Source: CAVBBU01 sp963593765 (GTDB lineage Bacteria; Bacillota; Clostridia; Lachnospirales; Lachnospiraceae). Taken from it: a stretch of DNA of 21,451 nt. The stretch is taken from contig CAVBBU010000026.1 of NCBI GenBank assembly GCA_963593765.1, positions 1 through 21,451 on the forward strand. Reading direction: 5' to 3'. Below the pieces are notes generated by a model, which made no database searches, had not been told where the DNA came from, and was given only the letters and a program-made list of their open reading frames with translations. Position numbers and translations under genes: made by a program. The stretch's first letter is position 1. The number at the start of each line of letters is the position of its first letter. Positions 6,932 through 13,924 of this stretch are shown here, piece by piece.

Positions 6932-8116
6932 CTACTTATCACCCATACGATTTATCCGCAGCAAGCAAACCAAAAGTATTATAGGAAATACAATCGCTGC
7001 TGCTATTCCAAGCTTAAGATTATTATTCATCATTCCGGATACTATTCCTGCAAGCGTAGGTCCGGATGTACAGCCTATATCTCCGCCCAGTGCAAGAAGT
7101 GCAAACATAGCTGTTCCGCCAACCGGCAGTGCATTTGCAGCTTTACTAAATGTTCCCGGCCACATTAGCCCAACCGACAGTCCGCTTATAGAGCAGGCTA
7201 TAAGACTTACTGCAGGATTTGGACTTATAGCTATACATATATATGATGCTATGCAAACTATAACTCCAAGCAGCATAATTTTATCAAGGTCTATCCTATC
7301 TCCTACCTTGCCATAAAAGGTTCTTGATATACCCATCATTACAGCATACAGCATAGGACCTGCAAGGTCTCCCATCGTCTTAGTAAGTCCAAGTCCCTTT
7401 TCTGCAAATGCAGATGCCCACTGACTAACAGCCTGTTCACTAGCTCCTGCACATACCATCATAATCATAAGCACCCAGAATACCTTAACCGAAAGCAGCT
7501 CCTTTATGGTCATGCCACTTTCCCCCTCTGGTATTATATTTGGTATAGGAACCTTTGAAAAAAGTATAGTATTAACTATAGGAAGAATCGCCCAGATGAT
7601 AGCCATAATCGGCCAGCTTTCTATTCCAAACAGCTTGAAAAATATCGTCGATATTAAAACTACTCCTACACTTCCCCAGCAATAAAACGAATGAAGCATA
7701 CTCATAGCCGCTTCCTTGTTACCAAATGGACAAGCCTGTATAAGCGGACTAACTATTACCTCTATAAGTCCACCGCCTATAGCATATAGCATAACTGCAA
7801 TAAGTATTCCAACATATGGATTTGGCATTATGTTTGGAAGTATAGCAAGTGCTATAAGTCCTGCTATAGCAGATATATGTGCTATAAGTATAGCTGCTCT
7901 ATAGCCTATCCTATCTATAAAAAATACACTTGATATATCCATAATAAGCTGCAACGAAAAATTAATTGTTACAAGAAATGTAATCTTAGTAAGCGGTATA
8001 TTAAAGCTTTCATTAAATACTACAAAAAGAAGCGGAACAAAATTATTTACAACAGACTGGACTATATATGCCATAAAGCCCGCTGTTATTGTTTTATTAT
8101 AATTAGTATTTGCCAT
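6932..8116 (-). CDS. Major facilitator superfamily transporter
   Basis: This 394-residue polytopic membrane protein has about 12 hydrophobic helices arranged as two six-helix halves, with a hydrophilic central loop near PIPNIIPEGESG. The loop DRIGYR between early helices and its counterpart GKVGDRIDLDK in the second half are typical MFS motif-A-like turns. The style resembles the fucose-permease/YfkF-like branch, but the substrate cannot be told from sequence. I placed the start at the ATG at 8116 because GAAAGGAAA lies just upstream. An in-frame ATG at 8140 lacks a Shine-Dalgarno and would add 8 residues. It is monocistronic with its own terminator, divergent from aroF. A role in export of an aromatic compound would be a guess from position only. 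Confidence 0.88.
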   Translation of the reverse strand: MANTNYNKTITAGFMAYIVQSVVNNFVPLLFVVFNESFNIPLTKITFLVTINFSLQLIMDISSVFFIDRIGYRAAILIAHISAIAGLIALAILPNIMPNPYVGILIAVMLYAIGGGLIEVIVSPLIQACPFGNKEAAMSMLHSFYCWGSVGVVLISTIFFKLFGIESWPIMAIIWAILPIVNTILFSKVPIPNIIPEGESGMTIKELLSVKVFWVLMIMMVCAGASEQAVSQWASAFAEKGLGLTKTMGDLAGPMLYAVMMGISRTFYGKVGDRIDLDKIMLLGVIVCIASYICIAISPNPAVSLIACSISGLSVGLMWPGTFSKAANALPVGGTAMFALLALGGDIGCTSGPTLAGIVSGMMNNNLKLGIAAAIVFPIILLVCLLRINRMGDK

Positions 8117-8322
8117 AAAATTTCCTTTCAAAGCTTTCATGTTTATTTTCTAACAAGCAAGTATTCTAGTCCAAAGCTTAACCCATATCAAGGCTGTTAG
8201 TATAAAATTAATAATCAATTCAATTTACAAATTCCGACGTGTTTTTATAGTGTTTTTTATAGCATTTTCATGTACCATTTTTGCATATTTTGCACGTTTT
8301 CGGACTTTAAAGCGATAAATCG

Positions 8323-8351
8323 TTGACAGAAGTACATATCTACCTTACAAT
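8323..8351 (+). promoter_or_regulatory. Promoter of the aroF-tyrA genes
   Basis: TTGACA (8323-8328), a 17-bp spacer and TACAAT (8346-8351). The expected start near 8358 leaves a leader of about 134 nt, long enough for transcript-level control. Confidence 0.78.
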
Positions 8352-8367
8352 CATATCCGTACGTTTA

Positions 8368-8429
8368 TATGGAATTACCTATATGCATCCATAGCGGATC
8401 ATTTTTTCTCATAGGATATAATTTCCATA
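8368..8429 (+). promoter_or_regulatory. Structured aroF leader with possible leader peptide
   Basis: TATGGAATTACCTAT (8368-8382) pairs with 8411-8429 along 15 bp, with a 1-base and a 3-base bulge on the 3' side. No U-tract follows on the plus strand, so it is not a terminator as it stands. A 27-codon frame (ATG 8369, TAG 8450-8452) runs through it, with Phe-Phe, Tyr and Phe codons in the distal half, but it has no Shine-Dalgarno. A strong AGAAAGGAG (8454-8462) just after it has no start codon at normal distance. Any attenuation role is inference. Confidence 0.35.
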
Positions 8430-8491
8430 AAAAACAAACAACGCATATTTAGCAGAAAGGAGAATAATCCACTACCCTCAAAAAAGGCAGC

Positions 8492-9523
8492 ATGGATTAT
8501 GTATGTATTATGATTATAATAATGAAGCAGTCGGCGACCGATAGTCAGATCGAGGCTGTCACAAGCTTAGTCGAAAAAAGTGGATGTCAGGTGCATCTAT
8601 CAAAGGGTGACGAGGTCACCATCATAGGCGTTGTCGGAGATAAAACAAAGCTATACGGTGCTAATGTCGAGGTAAATGAAGGCGTTGACAGAGTAGTTCA
8701 GGTTACCGAAAGCTACAAGCTAGTTAATAAAAAGTTTCACCCTCAGCCTACTACTATTACTGTAGATAATCATCACATAGGACCAGATAATTTTACTGTT
8801 ATGGCAGGTCCATGTGCTATAGAAAGCCATGACCAGCTTCTATCTACTGCAGAGGCTGTAAAAAAATCTGGTGCTACATTTTTAAGAGGCGGTGCATTTA
8901 AGCCGCGTACCTCACCTTATTCCTTCCAAGGGCTTGAAGAGGAAGGTCTTAAATATATGAAGGAGGCTAAGGATAGCTACGGTCTTTCTACTATATGTGA
9001 GGTAACATCTCTTCGTGCTCTTAGCATAGCTGTCAAGTACATAGACATGCTCCAGATAGGTGCTAGAAATATGCAAAACTTCGAGCTACTAAAGGAGGTC
9101 GGAAGAACCAAGCTTCCTGTTATGCTTAAGAGAGGTCTATCTTCTACTATAGACGAATGGCTTAATGCGGCAGAATATATTATCTCAGAGGGAAATCCAA
9201 ATATAGTTCTTTGTGAGCGTGGAATACGAACCTTTGAAACTGCTACAAGAAATACTCTTGATATAAGTGCCATCCCTGCACTAAGGAAAAAAACTCACCT
9301 TCCTATAATCGTAGATCCATCACATGCATCAGGTGTGCGTGATTATATCGAGCCGCTTAGCAAGGCAGCCGTAGCTGTAGGAAGCGACGGAATTATAGTT
9401 GAGGTGCATCCAAATCCAGAAAAGGCATGCTCAGATGGTCCGCAGTCACTTACCTTTAAGCAGTTTGACCTCATGATGAATACTCTTAAGCCTTATGCTG
9501 CTCTTGAGCATAGGTCATTATAA
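8492..9523 (+). CDS. aroF: 3-deoxy-7-phosphoheptulonate (DAHP) synthase, type I-beta with regulatory domain
   Basis: This 343-residue enzyme condenses PEP with erythrose 4-phosphate, the first step of the shikimate pathway. An N-terminal ferredoxin-like domain (about 7-80), the feedback-inhibition module of the Thermotoga-type enzymes, precedes the TIM barrel. Visible motifs are AGPCAIES (105-112), FKPRTSPYSFQG (136-147), LKRG (212-215) and DPSHASG (275-281), with likely metal ligands C108, H278, E304 and D315. The start is ambiguous. ATG 8492 has AAAAAGG 4 bases upstream, but family similarity begins at Met7 (8510, MIIIMK), which has no good Shine-Dalgarno. It is followed by tyrA after 12 bases, so tyrosine and/or phenylalanine inhibition is likely. 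Confidence 0.95.
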   Translation: MDYVCIMIIIMKQSATDSQIEAVTSLVEKSGCQVHLSKGDEVTIIGVVGDKTKLYGANVEVNEGVDRVVQVTESYKLVNKKFHPQPTTITVDNHHIGPDNFTVMAGPCAIESHDQLLSTAEAVKKSGATFLRGGAFKPRTSPYSFQGLEEEGLKYMKEAKDSYGLSTICEVTSLRALSIAVKYIDMLQIGARNMQNFELLKEVGRTKLPVMLKRGLSSTIDEWLNAAEYIISEGNPNIVLCERGIRTFETATRNTLDISAIPALRKKTHLPIIVDPSHASGVRDYIEPLSKAAVAVGSDGIIVEVHPNPEKACSDGPQSLTFKQFDLMMNTLKPYAALEHRSL

Positions 9524-9535
9524 GCAGGAGCTATT

Positions 9536-10687
9536 ATGAATATTAATTTGCCAAATAAGGTTGGCTTTATAGGTCTTGGGCTTATAGGTGGCTCTATAGC
9601 AAAGGCTTTAAAAAAAGCTAAGCCAGATATAAATATAATTGCATATACAAAGGATCGCTCTGATTTAACTAAGGCACTTGAGGATAGAACTATAGATGCT
9701 ATGCTTGATGCTATAGATGAGAGCTTTTCTAGCTGTGAAATCATTTTCCTTTGTGCTCCTACATTGTATAACGAAGCTTATCTTTTGCAGCTTAAAGACC
9801 TTTGCGGATCTAAAACTATAATAACTGATGTCGGAAGCACAAAGACATCTATACATAATGCTGTTATAAAATTAGGACTTGAAGAAAGCTTTATAGGCGG
9901 ACATCCTATGGCAGGCTCCGAGCTATCTGGCTATGAACATTCTGATCCTCTTCTTCTTGAAAATGCCTACTATATGATTACGCCAACAGCTAAGTCATCA
10001 AAGGAAAATATTTCAAGGCTTGAGGCTATAGCACTTGCTATAAAGGCTATTCCTTATGTTATAGATTATAAAAAGCATGACACTGTTACTGCTACTATAA
10101 GCCATGTCCCACATCTGATAGCTGCTGCACTTGTTAATCTAGTTGCCGACTCTGATGACGAAACTAAGGTTNNNNNNNNNNNNNNNNNNNNNNNNNNNNN
10201 NNNNNNNNNNNNNNNNNNNNNNNNNNNNNNNNNNNNNNNNNNNNNNNNNNNNNNNNNNNNNNNNNNNNNNNNNNNNNNNNNNNNNGAGCAGATATGCACT
10301 ACAAACAAAAATGCTATCATAGAGGTTCTTGAAAAATATATAAGCTCACTTGATAGCATAAGGGATATTCTAAAGGCTGAAAACGGCTCGGCTATAGCCA
10401 CACTTTTTAGTGATGCAGGAAGCTATAGAAAAACAATTAATGACGAGAGCAAGGGACTTATTAATGCGAAGTATTCATTCTCTGTTCATGTTGCCGACAG
10501 ACCAGGCTCTATATCTATAATTTCGGCAATACTTGCAGCAAGAGGAATAAGCATAAAAAATATTGGCATAAATCATAATCGTGAACTGGGCGAGGGAGCA
10601 CTTTTAATATCATTTTATGATGCCGACTCTGCCGAATATGCTATGAATGAGCTTAGTAATTATGATTATAAAATTACAAGATTATAG
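9536..10687 (+). CDS. tyrA: Prephenate dehydrogenase with ACT domain (interrupted by assembly gap)
   Basis: This 383-codon gene product oxidatively decarboxylates prephenate to 4-hydroxyphenylpyruvate with NAD+, on the way to tyrosine. It shows the Rossmann GLGLIGG start (GxGxxG, G13-G18), the catalytic-His region GGHPMAGSE (121-129) and SHVPHLIA (189-196). A C-terminal ACT domain (about 313-383, VADRPGSISII) is expected to bind an aromatic amino acid. The 114 N (codons 213-250) fall where the family has its conserved GGF-x-D-TR-IA segment. The frame matches on both sides, so the gap size is probably right. AGGAG lies 6 bases before the ATG, 12 bases after aroF. Confidence 0.93.
   Translation: MNINLPNKVGFIGLGLIGGSIAKALKKAKPDINIIAYTKDRSDLTKALEDRTIDAMLDAIDESFSSCEIIFLCAPTLYNEAYLLQLKDLCGSKTIITDVGSTKTSIHNAVIKLGLEESFIGGHPMAGSELSGYEHSDPLLLENAYYMITPTAKSSKENISRLEAIALAIKAIPYVIDYKKHDTVTATISHVPHLIAAALVNLVADSDDETKVXXXXXXXXXXXXXXXXXXXXXXXXXXXXXXXXXXXXXXEQICTTNKNAIIEVLEKYISSLDSIRDILKAENGSAIATLFSDAGSYRKTINDESKGLINAKYSFSVHVADRPGSISIISAILAARGISIKNIGINHNRELGEGALLISFYDADSAEYAMNELSNYDYKITRL
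10172..10285. other. Assembly gap (114 N)
   Basis: A run of N inside tyrA. Its length is a multiple of three and the reading frame continues across it, so it hides about 38 residues rather than a break in the gene. Confidence 0.99.
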
Positions 10688-10792
10688 CTTTAAGAATAAC
10701 ATTTAAAATTGTAATTATAGATTAAGGCACTCCTTGTGCCCTATAGGAAATATTTCAAACCAAAATACATTTTATAAACATGGTGATAAATT

Positions 10793-12058
10793 ATGACAAA
10801 ATTAAAGGGAAGTATAAAGGTTCCAGGCGATAAGTCTATATCTCATAGAAGTATTATGCTTGGCTCTATAGCAAAAGGAAAAACTCATGTACGCGGATTT
10901 CTCTCTGGTGCTGATTGTCTATCTACTATCGGCTGCTTTAGAGCTATGGGTATAGCTATAGAGCATGACGGGGCTCATGTATCCATTAACGGAAATGGTA
11001 TGCATGGACTTAAAGCCCCTGATGGCATACTCGACTGTGGCAACAGCGGAACAACAACAAGGCTTATAAGCGGTATATTAGCAGCTCAAAGCTTTACTAC
11101 TACTCTAACCGGCGATGACTCTATTAAAAAACGTCCTATGGGTCGTATTATTAAGCCACTTTCACTTATGGGTGCTGATATAAAAAGTATAAATGCAAAT
11201 GACTGTGCTCCGCTTTGCATTACAGGATCTAAGCTTCATGGCATAGATTATATATCTCCTGTTGCAAGTGCACAGGTTAAGTCGGCTATACTTCTTGCAG
11301 GACTCTATGCCAGCTCAAAAACAAGCGTTACAGAGCCATATCTATCTCGTAACCATACAGAGCTTATGCTTAAGGACTTTGGCGTGGATGTAACATCAAC
11401 TAATGCTACCTGCACAGTAACTCCAGCTAATGAGCTTTATGGCTGTGATATAAATGTCCCTGGTGATATATCATCTGCTGCCTATTTTTTAGCTGCTGCT
11501 CTTATGCTTCCTGGTTCTGATATCATAATAAAAAATGTCGGAATAAATCCAACAAGAGATGGCATTATTAAGGTTGCTAGGCTTATGGGTGCTAATATCG
11601 AATATATTAATCAATATACCTCATCTGCCGAAAACAGTGCCGATATTCATGTGTCCTTTTCACAGCTTCATGGCATAACTATAGAAGGAGCTGTCATTCC
11701 TACTCTTATAGACGAGCTGCCTATTATAGCTGCTATGGCGACTTCCGCAGAAGGAACAACTATTATAAAGGATGCATCCGAGCTTAAGGTTAAGGAGTCT
11801 AATCGTATTCGAGTTATGACAGATGAACTAACCAAAATGGGAGCTGTGGTTACTGAAACAGATGATGGCATGATTATAGAGGGCGGTCACAAGCTTTACG
11901 GCGCAGCTATAGATTCTCACAACGACCACCGCATAGCTATGACATTTTCCATTCTAAGTCTTCTTGCAGATGGCACTACTGCAATACATAACAAAGAATG
12001 TGTTGATATATCTTATCCGAGATTTTTTGAGGATTTAAAAGATCTTATTACGGACTAA
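10793..12058 (+). CDS. aroA: 3-phosphoshikimate 1-carboxyvinyltransferase (EPSP synthase)
   Basis: This 421-residue enzyme transfers enolpyruvate from PEP to shikimate 3-phosphate, the penultimate step to chorismate. Motifs are GDKSISHR (12-19, with K14), the PEP-site GNSGTTTR (83-90), KRPMGR (113-118), ASAQVKSA (158-165), RNHTE (186-190), LIDELP (305-310, general base D307), KVKESNR (332-338) and NDHRIAM (377-383). The wording of GNSGTT and RPMGR fits the Bacillus/Streptococcus-type (class II) enzymes. The start follows a weak GGTGAT site. A 105-base gap from tyrA contains a small GGCAC/GTGCC hairpin (10726-10740) without a U-tract, so co-transcription with aroF-tyrA is likely. A bidirectional terminator follows. 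Confidence 0.96.
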   Translation: MTKLKGSIKVPGDKSISHRSIMLGSIAKGKTHVRGFLSGADCLSTIGCFRAMGIAIEHDGAHVSINGNGMHGLKAPDGILDCGNSGTTTRLISGILAAQSFTTTLTGDDSIKKRPMGRIIKPLSLMGADIKSINANDCAPLCITGSKLHGIDYISPVASAQVKSAILLAGLYASSKTSVTEPYLSRNHTELMLKDFGVDVTSTNATCTVTPANELYGCDINVPGDISSAAYFLAAALMLPGSDIIIKNVGINPTRDGIIKVARLMGANIEYINQYTSSAENSADIHVSFSQLHGITIEGAVIPTLIDELPIIAAMATSAEGTTIIKDASELKVKESNRIRVMTDELTKMGAVVTETDDGMIIEGGHKLYGAAIDSHNDHRIAMTFSILSLLADGTTAIHNKECVDISYPRFFEDLKDLITD

Positions 12059-12085
12059 ATTAGTTGATTTTTGGAAAGAGAAATT

Positions 12086-12124
12086 AAAAACCCCAACGAC
12101 TAAGCCAGCCGCTGAGGTTTTTTT
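12086..12124. terminator. Bidirectional terminator between aroA and the convergent envelope genes
   Basis: Stem arms CCCCAACG (12091-12098) and CGCTGAGG (12110-12117) have flanking A5 (12086-12090) and T7 (12118-12124). Read on the minus strand all 8 positions pair (two G-U). On the plus strand two become mismatches, so it is tuned mainly for the minus-strand operon but can serve aroA too. Confidence 0.85.
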
Positions 12125-12158
12125 AACTCATATAATTAATAACAATTCATATCACACT

Positions 12159-13907
12159 CTAAATATCTATAGTTTCAAAATCATCGTCATCAGCTTCGCC
12201 ATCCTCGTCCTTTGCCATCTCGCTAGCAAGGTGCTTTTGGCTCTCCTGCTTAACCTTTAAAAGTGCCTCCTGCTCCTTTATATCCTCCTCAGTTAGGCTT
12301 TCCTCACCTCTTAGATATTCCTCTTCCTCAGTGCTATCCATATCATCATCTAAAGCATCCTCAGGAACTATTTCGATATCCAAATCATCCTCTAAATCAT
12401 TCTTAGATATCCTGCTAGGTCTTTCAACTAGCTTCTCATCGGTATCTTCATCTTCTTCATCATAAGCTTCAGCCCTAGCCCCCCTTGCCTTAGGAGCATA
12501 CTTATCCTTCCTTCCACCAGATACCTTAAGTATAATCAGCAGGATAAATAATATAATACATATTACTCCAAGCACCACTATAATTATATTCTTAATCATG
12601 CTGGTGCTCTCAAGACCTTCTGCCTTATCTACTGCTGCATTATACTCATCCATAGATACACCTGTATCTATCGCAGGATCCTCGAAGTATCTTTGAACTG
12701 TCTTTTCCTTCATATCATAGCGGTAGAAGTTCTTCTCGCCATCGCTATTCATACCAAATACTACGCAGTAGCTCTGCTCGCTATCACTAGCCCAAACCCA
12801 GCCTTGAACCTTCTTGCCATTTAGATCTAGTGTAGTTTCCTTAAAGCCCTCTGGAAGTACTGTGCTGCCATCAAGCGGAACTATGGTTATATTCTTAGCT
12901 GTAGTATTAAGCTCTACATAAGGCGACCACTGATCTGAGCTTGCATCATATACATAGAAGTCACCAGAGCCATCTGCCGCGATTAGATAAACAAGCATTA
13001 TATTTCTTGTACTATCAAGTGCTACTGATGCTTCCTTATCACCGAATGTATAGCTGCTCTTTTCAAAGCCCTGTGGAAGGAGTGAGTCATCAAACTCTGC
13101 TGCTATATCATAGCTTATACCGCCTATAGTTACTCCATCTCCGGTAGTGCTTACGCCGCCTGATGCATCCTCTACCTCGCCCTCTTGCTTAGTAACAACT
13201 ATAGTATAATCCTTTACAGTCGAGCCATCTGCTGCTGTTACCTTACAGCTAATTGTATTTTCACCTAGCTGAAGGTCTGCATTGCCCGTTATAACTACCT
13301 TAGCCGAGCTGTCTGTTGGCTGTGCACTGATAGCAATCTTATCTGTGCTACCGCCAACTAATGCTGTATATTCTGTTACATCAGCGGAAAATGCAGGCGT
13401 TAGGCTTCCAGGGCTTATCTTTAGCTCTGAAAGTGATGCATCTGCTGAGCTCTGACTTCCGCCTGCTATAGTTATCTTAGAAGATCCCTGCTTATCAAGC
13501 GTAGCCATCTTAGAGTCGCTGTCATATATCTCCCAGGTATCAACCGTGATAGCTGTCTCACCTGCTGCAAGTGCCTTAAAGTTTAGCTTATAGGTATATG
13601 TAGCATCTCCATCCTGCGGGGCTCCGCTTATATGTATAGAGCCTGCTCCGCCCTCGGCATTAGTTCCATCTGTAAATTCTATATATGCAGGATCATACTT
13701 AAGCATGATATTTACACTGCCTAGCTTACCGCTATCAAGCGAGCTAATTTTCATATTTATAGAAAAGCTCTGTCCCGCCTCGGTAGAAAGATCTGTAAAT
13801 GCTATCCTGCTGCTAAGTGCATATGCATCTATATGTGATGCAATGCAAATTACAGCAACAAAGCAAGGTAAAAATAGCATATATATTTTCTTTAAAAAAT
13901 TTTTCAT
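12159..13907 (-). CDS. Membrane-anchored cadherin-like beta-sandwich protein with acidic cytoplasmic tail
   Basis: Using the ATG at 13907 (GGAG 6 bases upstream) the protein has 582 residues; an ATG at 13919 would add four. An N-terminal signal peptide (about 1-30, hydrophobic core YMLFLPCFVAVICIA) leads to a cohesin-like beta domain (about 35-150) and then a cadherin-like beta-sandwich repeat of the Pfam PF12733 type (about 158-240, LSELKISPGSLTPAF). A region follows with two related units, each opening LP-x-GF and ending FY-x-YD (about 277-330 and 351-408). One helix (about 438-461) crosses the membrane, then about 120 cytoplasmic residues very rich in Asp/Glu. It sits 17 bases after the secreted hydrolase gene and is probably co-transcribed. 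The role is unknown; anchoring or sensing at the cell wall is a guess. Confidence 0.85.
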   Translation of the reverse strand: MKNFLKKIYMLFLPCFVAVICIASHIDAYALSSRIAFTDLSTEAGQSFSINMKISSLDSGKLGSVNIMLKYDPAYIEFTDGTNAEGGAGSIHISGAPQDGDATYTYKLNFKALAAGETAITVDTWEIYDSDSKMATLDKQGSSKITIAGGSQSSADASLSELKISPGSLTPAFSADVTEYTALVGGSTDKIAISAQPTDSSAKVVITGNADLQLGENTISCKVTAADGSTVKDYTIVVTKQEGEVEDASGGVSTTGDGVTIGGISYDIAAEFDDSLLPQGFEKSSYTFGDKEASVALDSTRNIMLVYLIAADGSGDFYVYDASSDQWSPYVELNTTAKNITIVPLDGSTVLPEGFKETTLDLNGKKVQGWVWASDSEQSYCVVFGMNSDGEKNFYRYDMKEKTVQRYFEDPAIDTGVSMDEYNAAVDKAEGLESTSMIKNIIIVVLGVICIILFILLIILKVSGGRKDKYAPKARGARAEAYDEEDEDTDEKLVERPSRISKNDLEDDLDIEIVPEDALDDDMDSTEEEEYLRGEESLTEEDIKEQEALLKVKQESQKHLASEMAKDEDGEADDDDFETIDI

Positions 13908-13924
13908 GATAATCTCCATCTTTT

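Larger units (their letters stand above)
8117..8491. other. Divergent intergenic region, MFS transporter / aroF
   Basis: This 375-bp region contains the aroF promoter (8323-8351) and its leader hairpin (8368-8429). It also has T-rich near-repeats GTGTTTTTATA and GTGTTTTTTATA (8239-8261), and a long-range inverted repeat TCCGACGTG (8233-8241) with CACG-TTT-TCGGA (8293-8304). A TATACT element on the minus strand near 8205 may be a -10 for the MFS gene, but I found no matching -35. Confidence 0.55.

Noticed and set aside
10172..10285. Frameshift or pseudogene in tyrA
   Set aside because: The frame is the same on both sides of the N run and the missing length fits the family, so this is an assembly gap.
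10726..10740. GGCAC/GTGCC hairpin between tyrA and aroA as a terminator
   Set aside because: The stem is only 5 bp and no T-tract follows on either strand.
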